In this document: one piece after another, positions 25,767 through 34,348 of the stretch
Layout: each line of letters opens with the position of its first letter
How positions within the stretch are numbered: the stretch's first letter is position 1
Assembly: GCA_020351915.1 (NCBI GenBank)
Contig: CP070673.1
Coordinates: 4,669,105-4,719,398 of the forward strand
DNA: 50,294 nucleotides
Reading direction: 5' to 3'
Origin: Deltaproteobacteria bacterium
GTDB taxonomy: Bacteria; Desulfobacterota; DSM-4660; Desulfatiglandales; B25-G16
Notes under the pieces: generated by a model
Database searches by the model: none
What the model saw: the letters and a program-made list of their open reading frames with translations, nothing else
Told to the model about the DNA's origin: nothing
Program-made: the position numbers and the translations under genes

Positions 25767-26273
25767 TCAGTTTGTTATTCTCCATTTACACCATATATCC
25801 GGAGGATGATCGTCAGGTGGGCAGAAAACGCATTCCACTCTAACACCTGGATCTATTGTTTTTGCAAAGTTACCATAGCATGCAAACCCCACAGATCTAC
25901 ATGGAAATGCTCCCCTTCCTGCTCTCATTCTTCCTTCCTGGGGCCGACAAAAAGTAACCCACATGTGGGCCTGCCCTGATCCATCAATAGAATACTCAAA
26001 TGGCATCGACGGGTCAAACGTAGCAAAACGGAGTGCCTTTAGCACTCCTTTAATTCCGCCACCCTCGATTCCCATATCTTTTTTTATTCTTTCAGCCTCA
26101 ATTAGTGCATATCTCTGCCACATCTGTAGATCGAGATCAAGCGCTGCCTCCAATCCAAATTTATCTTCAACTAACGTGAACCATAACCCATCCAATGTTA
26201 TCCAATTCTTGGAAAACCTCTTTATCACATTCAGTAATTCTCTTTTGCTCAGACCTTCCAGCACTCTATTCAT
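25767..26273 (-). CDS. Uncharacterised DUF6125-like protein
   Basis: A 168-residue soluble protein, starting at the ATG at 26273 (AGGGG ribosome site; an upstream start adds six residues). The N-terminal half is helical with KNWITLDGLWFTLVEDKFGL, then DLDLQMWQRYALIEAERIKK. The C-terminal half carries CRPQEGRMRAGRGAFPCRSV and VECVFCPPDDHPPDIWCKW, with six cysteines. This pattern resembles a small family of anaerobe proteins that I believe is DUF6125, with no known function. Clustered cysteines and the R-rich segment suggest metal or substrate binding, but this is inference. It lies among flavoenzyme and hydratase fragments, so its original neighbours are unclear. Confidence 0.7.
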   Translation of the reverse strand: MNRVLEGLSKRELLNVIKRFSKNWITLDGLWFTLVEDKFGLEAALDLDLQMWQRYALIEAERIKKDMGIEGGGIKGVLKALRFATFDPSMPFEYSIDGSGQAHMWVTFCRPQEGRMRAGRGAFPCRSVGFACYGNFAKTIDPGVRVECVFCPPDDHPPDIWCKWRITN

Positions 26274-26292
26274 GTCTGCCCCCTGAGTCACA

Positions 26293-26425
26293 TTAGGTTA
26301 GGATTTTCATAGTTGTCCTCAGCCTCCAGAGCAAATCGGCCCTCAAGACACGCGTCATATCATTGACAACCCGAGGCAACATCTCTAGTATGGTGATCTT
26401 CTTACCTTCTTTAGAAGGTGCGTGG
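26293..26425 (-). pseudogene. Internal fragment of an OYE-type flavoprotein NAD(P)-binding domain
   Basis: The minus strand encodes KEGKKITILEMLPRVVNDMT then RVLRADLLWRL before a TAA. This corresponds to the second Rossmann region of FadH/BaiCD-type flavoproteins; both intact OYE-type proteins here have the equivalent QGKKVIVVRRGPKMA or KGRSITVARRGPEMA segments. Only about 40 residues remain. It is joined directly to an enoyl-CoA hydratase fragment, so it is the product of a rearrangement. Confidence 0.6.
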
Positions 26426-26440
26426 CAACTGCGCATCTTA

Positions 26441-26636
26441 CCAGGCCGCCGCCCAAACAGTAACCGTGGATGGCGGCAATGACCGGCCACGCAAAATGCT
26501 CCACGATGGCATAGATCTGGTGACTCCTGGAAAGGCGCCTCTTGGCCGTATCCGGGTTCAATTCCTGAAATGCCTTTATATCGGCTCCAGCGGCAGAGGC
26601 CTTATCTCCAGCACCGCGCAGAATGACGGCTCTGAT
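26441..26636 (-). pseudogene. Fragment duplicated from the enoyl-CoA hydratase gene at 38.0-38.8 kb
   Basis: The 196 bases here match 38480-38675 without gaps; I count 17 mismatches, about 91% identity. The encoded piece runs from RAVILRGAGDKASAAGADIK to AAIHGYCLGGGL, the oxyanion-hole half of the hydratase domain. Similarity stops exactly after GGGL, so the first catalytic glutamate and everything after it are missing. It lies just beyond the CCG-protein stop codon. No start codon belongs to it. Confidence 0.85.
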
Positions 26637-26687
26637 AAAAAAGAGCGGCCTTATGTCCAACACCTAATCTTTAGACATCTCCAGCTT

Positions 26688-27992
26688 TCAGGTCACCTTA
26701 TTGAGAAGCTGAGTTTCATCCATTATCTCAATATCCACCTTTTTTCTCATCTTCAGAAAGGGAGAGCTCAGCTTCTGGGCAATACCCATAAACTTGGCCG
26801 CCGACGGCACTTTCGCCCATATTGACTCGTAAAGTTTCACCGCCCCTGCATACCCGTGGATAGACATGTCAAAGTTGAGATAACAGTTAGGGCAGGAGGG
26901 AATCACAAAGACTTCGGCCCCGCACGCCAGGGCCTCTTGCAGCCTTTCGGCGGCGGTTTCCGCAGTCCACTCGGGATTAAAGGCAATCAAACCTCCGCCG
27001 CCACCGCAGCAGTAAGCCTCTTCATGATGTCGTTCCATTTCCCGGAAGTCAACGCCGGGGATCGCCTTGAGGATATTCCTCGGTGCCTCATAGATGCCGG
27101 TCAATCTTCCCAGCTGACAAGGATCATGGATGGTAACCTTCTTGTCGAAACGACCGGTTATCTTCAACTTACCTTCTTTGATGAGTTGGTCAGCATATTC
27201 GCTAATATGCATCACTTCTGCCTCCAGCTCTCCGTAACGAGACCATTCCCGCTTCATGATGCCCTGGCAACCGGTACAGGAAGTAACAATAGTTTTCACA
27301 TTAGTCTGGTTGATCCGCTCAAGGTTCTCCTTGGCCAGTTTTCCGAACAGCTCTTCACATCCTAGTTCAAATACCGGAAAACCGCAGCACACCTCTTCAT
27401 CTTTCAAAATTCCCCAGTTCACCTTGGCCTTGTCAAGCAATTCAGCGGTTTCCTTGAGGATAAAATTGGATGTGTCATCAAATTCCAGGGAACAACCCAC
27501 ATAAAAGAGCGTTTCGGTGTCCTTATCCACTTTTTTCGCCTTGAAGGGCAAATTTTTCCCCCGCTCCTTTTTTACAAACGGGTTCTTATACTGTTCAGTG
27601 CTCTCGACCAAAGGTTTTTGGGAGCGGAGCGGGCCTAAGCCCCGATTTACCAGCTCCCTCCTCATCATCAAGAGGATCTCATAGGGAGAAAATGTACCAT
27701 TCACATAGTCACAGTGGATGTCACAGCTTCCGCACAAGGCACAATTGTAGAATCGCTCGGCGGTCTTCTCATTCCAGTCCAGAGTTTCCTCCATGATCGA
27801 GCGGGCGATTTCCATTTTCCCGATTGAATAGTAGGAGTCAAAAACATGTTTATTCCCGGCCGGGCAGGATGGTAAACTCTGCCGCCAGGCAACCCGACAG
27901 GCCCCGCACTTCATGCAGTTATAAATATCTTCTTTATATTCAGCGAAGGGCTTTACCTCATCTATCTTTCTTACCGGTTTTCTTTCTGCCAT
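26688..27992 (-). CDS. CCG-domain iron-sulfur oxidoreductase (HdrD/GlcF-like)
   Basis: A 434-residue cytoplasmic iron-sulfur protein. The N terminus carries two ferredoxin-like cysteine groups: C26/C29/C32/C43 (CMKCGAC...SCP) and C84/C87/C90/C94 (CALCGSCDIHC). Two CCG domains follow, with EEVCCGFPVFELG near 200 and EAYCCGGGGGLIAF near 340. In HdrB/HdrD these motifs bind non-cubane [4Fe-4S] clusters; in GlcF and LutA they serve as electron relay. It is 18 bases downstream of an FAD-linked oxidase, the usual GlcD-GlcF pairing, so it most likely carries electrons from that flavoprotein towards a quinone or another Fe-S carrier. Confidence 0.88.
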   Translation of the reverse strand: MAERKPVRKIDEVKPFAEYKEDIYNCMKCGACRVAWRQSLPSCPAGNKHVFDSYYSIGKMEIARSIMEETLDWNEKTAERFYNCALCGSCDIHCDYVNGTFSPYEILLMMRRELVNRGLGPLRSQKPLVESTEQYKNPFVKKERGKNLPFKAKKVDKDTETLFYVGCSLEFDDTSNFILKETAELLDKAKVNWGILKDEEVCCGFPVFELGCEELFGKLAKENLERINQTNVKTIVTSCTGCQGIMKREWSRYGELEAEVMHISEYADQLIKEGKLKITGRFDKKVTIHDPCQLGRLTGIYEAPRNILKAIPGVDFREMERHHEEAYCCGGGGGLIAFNPEWTAETAAERLQEALACGAEVFVIPSCPNCYLNFDMSIHGYAGAVKLYESIWAKVPSAAKFMGIAQKLSSPFLKMRKKVDIEIMDETQLLNKVT

Positions 27993-28010
27993 CTCAATAT
28001 CTCCTTTGTG

Positions 28011-29486
28011 TTAGATATCCTTCAACATCTGTTTGGGGGCCATTATATTATTCGGATCGAGCACCTGTTTTATCCCCCTCACTATCTTCATATAACCGGG
28101 CCACATCAGAGGCTCCAATCTCTTTAAAAATCCAGCGTTGATCTGGGCGCTTCCGTACTTAGCTGCCTCCATATAGTACCTATCCTGAAACTTTAGGAAT
28201 TTTTTAAGGGATTCCGGGTCCTCCGGGACAAACTCTATCTCCTGTTCATAGAGATAAGACTCATTCCTTTCCCACGGACTAATCCAGACCCGAGGATATT
28301 CAATCCGTTTATTAGAAAAGGTGGTCAGCTCGTAGTCGAGATCTTCCATGATCTTTCTGGTCTGCTCCCTCAGGCCGGGAAGCATAGAGGGAGGTAGCAT
28401 GGCAAAGGTCATCATGTGGGGATTATGCCTGATATACCTGATCGCCACCGAAGAACTCCCATTCCAGAGTTCCATCAGGGCTTCCTGGGTCTTTCCGGTA
28501 AATGAGACAAGCTTTCCTCCGTGCTTGCTAACCGTCTCTTCAATGAGCTCTTTATAAACTGTCTGCTGTTTCTCATTATAGCAGCTGATTTTATCAACTA
28601 TCAGAAACTCGGGGAAGCTGTTCTCATATTTCTCATACTCCACCGGATCATGGATGATCTCCGAATCAGCACCAATCATTGCCGCTTGGTACCGGTCGAC
28701 ACCATAGACCTGCTTTGAGATGCCAAGATCAACGAGGTCCTTAATCCCATTCAGGCAATCCTCAAAGGTATCAAATCCGATCTGTATCCGCTCCTCGATA
28801 TTCCGGAGGGGATAGAGCCGCCGAATGACTTTCGTTACCACCCCGTAAGTTCCCAGAGCGCCATGGAAAATACCGGTTAGGTTCATACCGTAACCTACCC
28901 GGCACCAGGGATTGAGTTTTTCATGCCCCTTCATTCCAGCCGATCCGGTCCACATTACCTCACCATTTGGTAATACCACCTGGCAGGCCACCTCCTCATT
29001 GATATCGATTCCACCGGTATTTCCGCCTCCCAGGCAAAAATTACCAACCAGGCTGCCACTGTGGGGGCCACCACCCAGCCCCAGCGGCTCTAAATTCTTC
29101 TTCCTTGCCTCAAAAAATAATTTTGACCAGGTTACCCCCGGTTCAATGGTAGCGGTGTGGGTCTCTTCATTGATCTCGAGAATCTTGTCTAACCTTCTTA
29201 CCAGCAACATCAATCCCCCCACCCGAGGTAAGGCCGTACTGCTGATATTGACTCCAAAGGCGTAGGGGTAGACCGGCATCTTAATCTTATTACAGAGCCG
29301 AAGGATCTCTTGGATCTCCTCAACCGTGCCGGGCGCTACCACCAGATCTGCCATATAAGTCCTGTATGCCTGGGATACCTCGTCACGGCAGTAGGGCACA
29401 ATGTCTTCCTTATCCATGCTGACATACTGCTCGCCTACAATCTTAGCCAACTGTTTATAACCCTCTTTTATCTTCTTCTCTTCCAT
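28011..29486 (-). CDS. FAD-linked oxidase, GlcD/cresol-dehydrogenase-like
   Basis: A 491-residue protein of the PCMH-type FAD family. The FAD-binding domain (about 35-225) includes VVAPGTVEEIQEILRLCNK, then PLGLGGGPHSGSLVGNFCLG and GMNLTGIFHGALGTYGVVTK. The C-terminal cap ends in the typical IKQVLDPNNIMAPKQML helix. Length and C-terminal cap resemble 4-cresol dehydrogenase and vanillyl-alcohol oxidase as well as GlcD. The ATG at 29486 follows AAGGAG by five bases; a GTG directly before it is less likely. Pairing with the CCG protein suggests oxidation of a hydroxy acid or alcohol, with electrons passed to the Fe-S partner. The substrate is unknown. Confidence 0.88.
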   Translation of the reverse strand: MEEKKIKEGYKQLAKIVGEQYVSMDKEDIVPYCRDEVSQAYRTYMADLVVAPGTVEEIQEILRLCNKIKMPVYPYAFGVNISSTALPRVGGLMLLVRRLDKILEINEETHTATIEPGVTWSKLFFEARKKNLEPLGLGGGPHSGSLVGNFCLGGGNTGGIDINEEVACQVVLPNGEVMWTGSAGMKGHEKLNPWCRVGYGMNLTGIFHGALGTYGVVTKVIRRLYPLRNIEERIQIGFDTFEDCLNGIKDLVDLGISKQVYGVDRYQAAMIGADSEIIHDPVEYEKYENSFPEFLIVDKISCYNEKQQTVYKELIEETVSKHGGKLVSFTGKTQEALMELWNGSSSVAIRYIRHNPHMMTFAMLPPSMLPGLREQTRKIMEDLDYELTTFSNKRIEYPRVWISPWERNESYLYEQEIEFVPEDPESLKKFLKFQDRYYMEAAKYGSAQINAGFLKRLEPLMWPGYMKIVRGIKQVLDPNNIMAPKQMLKDI

Positions 29487-29834
29487 CACAACTCCTTTCT
29501 TTTCTTGTCTTCATTATTCAATGCAAAGGCAACGCCTTAAACTTTTACTCCTGCTTCATAACCCTATAGTAACAAAAAGTCTCCGTGGCGCACCCCAATC
29601 ACCAATTCAGTGAACTTCCATATCAGTCACAGCTCTTATCTCTTCGAGACGTTCTTTGCTGGCCCCCATCTTTGGCACCACGATAATATTGCCTGGCTCA
29701 ATCTCCTCCTCCTTTCCTTCCTTTGTTATTATTCCTTAGTTATTCCATTGGGCTGTCACTGGTTCAAAGAGCCTCATTTTACACTTCCTAATATTTTTCC
29801 CTTGACTAAGGTGCTCGGGGCTTGCCGGCAATTC
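29487..29834. other. Spacer between the FAD oxidase and molybdoenzyme genes, with possible remnants
   Basis: About 350 bases lie between the molybdoenzyme stop and the FAD-oxidase start. On the minus strand an ATG at 29777 begins MRLFEPVTAQWNN before a stop; its first eight residues resemble the start MKLFEPVT of the OYE-type protein at 34.3-36.3 kb, and 18 of 24 bases agree. Nearer the FAD oxidase, a short frame after GGAGGAGG reads IEPGNIIVVPKMGASKERLE; I do not recognise it. No clear terminator was seen. Confidence 0.35.
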
Positions 29835-32060
29835 TTACGAACCTACCTCCTCGTCCTTATAGACCTTGCACAGCAAGGCCCTCAGCGGCCAGCCTCCGCT
29901 GATCTCGTTGCAGTGTTCCGGATTATCCTCGGTCAACACATTCACATTAGATTCCCAGACCCCGTAAAGCCGAGGCTCCTCGCCGGGAAGCTCGGGAAAC
30001 CACCACCCGTGTTCAGCCTGCACAACTCTGGGGTCGATTCCTGCAAGGTAGCGACAGCGCTGCCTTATCCTCCCCCGTTGCGTTTCAATCCAGGCCCAAT
30101 GACCATCCGCTATGCCTAGCTCTGAGGCCGTCTTGGGGTTTATCTGAACTATCGGATCAGGATGCTGCCGGCGCCAGCCATCAACCTGACGATGTTCGGA
30201 ATGGTACATGGGGAGGAACCTGCCACCGGTAATCAAGATTAGTGGGTAGTGCTCTGAAAGCTCCGGACTGCTGAGAGGACTTTCGGGTGGCTCCTTGAAC
30301 TGGGGCAGGGGATCATACCCCAGCTTTTCTAAGATGGTTGAGAAGAGCTCCACTTTACCGGTGGGAGTAGCAAAGCCCAGCTTTTCATGTTTTTCATATC
30401 CCGCGCGAACAGAATCGTATCCCGCTTTTTGTGCTATGAATTCCCTCAATGTGTAGCCTAGAGGTGCAAGGCGGAAATCATATGCCTCTTCTAGGTTCTT
30501 CCAGGGCCAATGGTGCTCCTGGCCGAGTCTTATCCCCAGCCCTCGCCAGAAATCAAAGTCGGTTCGCCTCTCATATCGGTCGGCCAAGGATGACGGAAAA
30601 ACAGCCTCACCCGCATCAACATAGGCTGCCGTCCCATTGCCCGTGTTAATGCACGGCCTTTCCAGCCACGAGGCAGCGGGGAGCACATAGTCAGCCAGCC
30701 CGGCGCTCGGCGTCATCCATAGGTCCATAACCACATAAAGCTCAAGGCTTTTTAGGGCCTCATAAACCAGTTTGGTGTTGGGTTGAGTGACCATGGGGTT
30801 GCTGGCTAACGTTATCATCGCCTTCACGGGATATGGCTGACCAGTGTACATAGCGCGATATACGCTGGGGCCGTGGGCGAAAGCAGAATGACATCTTGCA
30901 AAGGTTTTGCCCCATACTTCAAGAAGCTTTTCTTGGACTAAGTTGTACCCTGCAGGGGTCAGAAATCTGAACCGATCAGCGCCGATGGCTTTTTCCACTT
31001 GACCAACAGGCTGGGTATCATTAAGTTCCACTTCGTACTCGGAAATGAATTTCGGATGAGGAGGTCGAATAACCGCCCCCCCTCTGACATCGATATTTCC
31101 AGTGATTGCCGGCAATATAAACCTGGCATGAAGAGCCTCCATGCCGTTCGACAAATGCTCGAGGCCCATCATACTCAGCACGGCCGCTGGCTTGTTGGTA
31201 GCGAAGGTTCTAGCCGCGTCACGGATTTTCTGGGCAGGAACCCAGGTTATTTCAGCCACCTTTTCAAGTGGGTATTCCCGGGCCCTTTCCGCTAACTTCT
31301 CAAAGCCGTAACACCATTTTTTCACAAACGCCTCGTCATGAAGCCTCTCGGAGATAATAACGTTTATCATCCCCAGGTAAAGACACGTGTCAGTTCCCGG
31401 CCTCAACTGAAGCCAGATATTGGCCCGTTCCGCAACCTTTGTTCTTCGAGGGTCGACAACTATCAATTGCGCCCCTGCTTTCTGGGCATCAATAATAGGG
31501 AACAATTGGATGCGGGCACTCGGCTCGGGATCTATTCCCAAGAGTACTATGCATTTAGTGAGTGGGGAAATTTTGCTAAAGCCAATAGGCCACCCGATAA
31601 GTGCAGCCGACAGCAAATTAGCTTGACCGTAGCAGATTTGGGCTTGTCCTATGTGATTTGGACTCCCAAAGAGGTTCATAAAGCGGCTCCGGTACTCATC
31701 ATGCGTTCTGTAAGTGCCACTGCTTGTGGCGAGCACCTCCGGCCCATATCTGTCCCTTAGTTCGCCTATTTTTTCCGCTATTTCATCCAGGGCCTGATCC
31801 CAGGAAATCCTCTCCCATTTGCCATCCCCCTTTTTACCGACTCGCTTCAGGGGATGAGAGAGTCGATCAGGGTGGTGAAACCACTCCCCGGCCCGGCGAG
31901 CGCGGGGGCAGCTGTTTACGATTCGTTTATAGAGACCTGAGAGCGGATGCCCTTTAGCAGCCTCGACCTTCACCAGTGTCCCCTTGTTCACGTGGGCAGT
32001 AATGGGACAGTGAGAATGACACCACATGCAAATGGCCTTCTTATGATAAGTGTTCTCCAT
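29835..32060 (-). CDS. Molybdopterin oxidoreductase, DMSO-reductase family, with N-terminal [4Fe-4S]
   Basis: A 741-residue catalytic subunit of the MopB superfamily. The N-terminal cluster cysteines are C11, C14, C18 and C51 (CMWCHSHC...NSCPRAR). The molybdopterin domain follows with WERISWDQALDEIAEKI and NHIGQAQICYGQ, where C143 is the probable metal ligand. A C-terminal MopB domain with GGRFLPMYHSEHRQVDGWRR and SELGIADGHWAWIE is complete. There is no Tat signal, so it acts in the cytoplasm. It is a single-subunit type with no adjacent ferredoxin-like or membrane subunit. Members of this branch carry out varied reactions, including hydroxylation and hydration; no substrate can be assigned. 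The metal may be Mo or W. Confidence 0.9.
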   Translation of the reverse strand: MENTYHKKAICMWCHSHCPITAHVNKGTLVKVEAAKGHPLSGLYKRIVNSCPRARRAGEWFHHPDRLSHPLKRVGKKGDGKWERISWDQALDEIAEKIGELRDRYGPEVLATSSGTYRTHDEYRSRFMNLFGSPNHIGQAQICYGQANLLSAALIGWPIGFSKISPLTKCIVLLGIDPEPSARIQLFPIIDAQKAGAQLIVVDPRRTKVAERANIWLQLRPGTDTCLYLGMINVIISERLHDEAFVKKWCYGFEKLAERAREYPLEKVAEITWVPAQKIRDAARTFATNKPAAVLSMMGLEHLSNGMEALHARFILPAITGNIDVRGGAVIRPPHPKFISEYEVELNDTQPVGQVEKAIGADRFRFLTPAGYNLVQEKLLEVWGKTFARCHSAFAHGPSVYRAMYTGQPYPVKAMITLASNPMVTQPNTKLVYEALKSLELYVVMDLWMTPSAGLADYVLPAASWLERPCINTGNGTAAYVDAGEAVFPSSLADRYERRTDFDFWRGLGIRLGQEHHWPWKNLEEAYDFRLAPLGYTLREFIAQKAGYDSVRAGYEKHEKLGFATPTGKVELFSTILEKLGYDPLPQFKEPPESPLSSPELSEHYPLILITGGRFLPMYHSEHRQVDGWRRQHPDPIVQINPKTASELGIADGHWAWIETQRGRIRQRCRYLAGIDPRVVQAEHGWWFPELPGEEPRLYGVWESNVNVLTEDNPEHCNEISGGWPLRALLCKVYKDEEVGS

Positions 32061-32251
32061 CCTTCGGTTCCTCAGTTTGTAATGTTAAATCAATTCCAAA
32101 ACCCAAAGGTCAGAAGTTTTCGTTACCATTGATGTAGACCTTTCCCCTTGTCATTTGGCATTCCTTTGTCATTGCTCATTACTCAATCGGTTCTCTATGC
32201 TGATATCCCGTTTACCCAGTAAAGGCCGGTCACAGGAAAAAGGCTCCAGGT

Positions 32252-34321
32252 CTAGGCAGCTCTTATCCTACACAGTAACCCCTTGTCCTCGGGGCATCCC
32301 AGTATGGGGTCGCGAAGTCCTCTACTTATTAGTATATTTACATTGGCTTGGGCCCAGCCGTGAGGGACGCTGACCACCTGTTCGGCAATGTCCTGGGTGA
32401 GCTTGGCCTTGATTTTGATGCTCCCCTCCTTTGTTTCCACAACCATTTTCCTCCCATCCACAATCCCATACTTGGCCGCTGTGCTCGGGTGTATCTCCGC
32501 CAAAGGATCGGGGACCTGGTTGCGTATTTCAGGGACATTCCTGAGCTGGGTATGGATGTATTCCCCAATCCGTGCCCCGGTCGTCAGGATCAACGGATAC
32601 TCCTTTGCCAGCTCCGGGGTATGCACAGGACTCTGGCTCGGCTCCCTATAGGTTGGCAAGGGGTCAAACCCAGCCTGTTGCAATGTCTCGGAGAAGATCT
32701 CTATCTTCTTCGACGGGGTCTTGAATCCGATTTTTTTATAGAGCTCATATCCCTTGGGCGCATAGAGAATGCCTTCGGGATGGTCTTCGAGCTACTTCAT
32801 TGTGACCTTGCTTGGCTCCAGAAGGTGCTCCACCATCTCTTCATCAGTCTTCCAGGGGAAATACTCAGCATATCCCATCTTCCGGCCCAATTCAGACCAG
32901 ATCTTCCAGTCTGGCATACTCTCTCCAATGGGTTCGATAATCTTCCTTCGCAGCATCATGTAGGATATGCCATGCATCAGCCCAATGGGATAACCTCCGA
33001 TACCCGTCTGTTCCAGAAAGCTGCAGGCCGGCAGCACAATGTCGGAGAGCTCACCGGTCTCAGTCATAAAGAGGTCTATGGTGACCACGAGATCCAGTTT
33101 CTCGAGGGCTTTCTTGTAGGTCTTGGAATCGGGCATTGTCAATGCTGGGTTACCAGCAGTAACGATCAAGGCCTTAATAGGGTAGGGCTTCTCACTGAGT
33201 ATCACATCGGGCAAAACCATGGCATGGCCATAGGCGGCTACCCTTCCCCAGAGTTCATTGTGCAGGGGGTATTCATCCGTTCCGATCGGTTTCTCTTCCA
33301 CGGGCATCCTAAGGTCAGTCAGGGGTATGATGCGATTTGCCACCCATCCGCCGGGCACCTCAATATTTCCGGTCACGATCTGCAATGTGGCGAGGGCGCG
33401 GGTGTTTTGCACATCATTGAATTGCCGGTCAAGGGAACACGTCCCTTGCACAATGGAGGCACCCTTATGAGTGGCAAATATGCGCGCGCATTTCTTGATA
33501 TCCGATGCCGGAACCCAGGTGATTTCCTCTACCCGCTCTGGGCTGTATTGCTTGACATGCTCTTTGAGCTTATCGAAGCCAACCGTCCACTCCTCCACAA
33601 ATTCCTTGTCGTAGAGGCCCTCTGATATGATCACATTAAGCATGCCTAATGCCAGGGCACAATCCGTGCCCGGTCTGAGTTGCAGGTGTATGCCCTCTTT
33701 AGCCAGAGGTATACGCCTGGGGTCTACGACGATGAGTTTTGCCCCTTTCTTTACAGCCTCACGAGTCCAATCGGCTACCAGCCAGCGGGAGGCATCAGGG
33801 TTGTGCCCCCAAAGAACAATGCAGTTGGCCTTTTCCACATCCTCTGTAATATAACGGCCGAAGGTCATCTGACGAGTTAATATGCGCTGCCGAAAACAGC
33901 CACTCTCAACCGACAGGAAATTAGGCGTTCCATAGGCCCCCCGAAACCGCTGCGCAAAGAATGCCGCCTCCAGGTGCTCTACCCCCACTGAGCCGCAATA
34001 GACAGCGAGTGCCCTGGCTCCATATTTCTCCTTAAGTTCCGTTATCTTGGCGGCTATCGTATCCAGCGCCTCATCCCACGAAATCCTCGTCCAGTTTCCG
34101 TTTTCCTTTTTCATGGGATATTTAAGGCGATCCGGAGAGTACACGTACTCCACCAATTTCTCGCCCTTGGGGCATAAACCACCTCGATTGATTGGATGCT
34201 CCTGCATGCCCTCAACCTTAACCAATTTCCCTTCCCTAACATAAGCATTTATCCCACAACAATTAACACACAGGGCACAATCGGTTTTGACTACCTGAGT
34301 ATCTTCCAGCATATCTTCCAC
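32252..34321 (-). pseudogene. Second DMSO-reductase-family molybdoenzyme, split by one in-frame TAG
   Basis: A 689-codon molybdopterin oxidoreductase gene that is intact except for TAG at 32792-32794. The first 509 codons carry the [4Fe-4S] ligands C15, C18, C22 and C50, WTRISWDEALDTIA and the probable metal ligand C142 in SVESGCFRQR. After the TAG the same frame continues LEDHPEGILYAPKGYELY to the complete C-terminal MopB domain and a normal stop at 32252. No insertion or deletion exists, and codon use looks normal on both sides. CAG (Gln) to TAG is the simplest cause. Read-through, or pyrrolysine insertion as in some anaerobes, is possible but unsupported here. Without the C-terminal 180 residues the protein should lose cofactor binding. 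Confidence 0.85.
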
Positions 34322-34348
34322 TGTTAGTACCTCCTTAATTCCTTATAG

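Noticed and set aside
29754..29777. Possible start of a third OYE-type gene (MRLFEPVT)
   Set aside because: Only eight residues match before an unrelated sequence and a stop; too short to call as a separate pseudogene.
29610..30119. 169-codon plus-strand frame
   Set aside because: Most of it is antisense to the C-terminal part of the first molybdoenzyme and it shows no family features.
32792..32794. Selenocysteine codon in the molybdoenzyme
   Set aside because: The codon is TAG rather than TGA, and the metal-ligand position is an ordinary cysteine far upstream.
32348..33625. 425-codon plus-strand open frame
   Set aside because: It is antisense to the molybdoenzyme gene, whose motifs are clear on the other strand; length comes from complementary codon bias.
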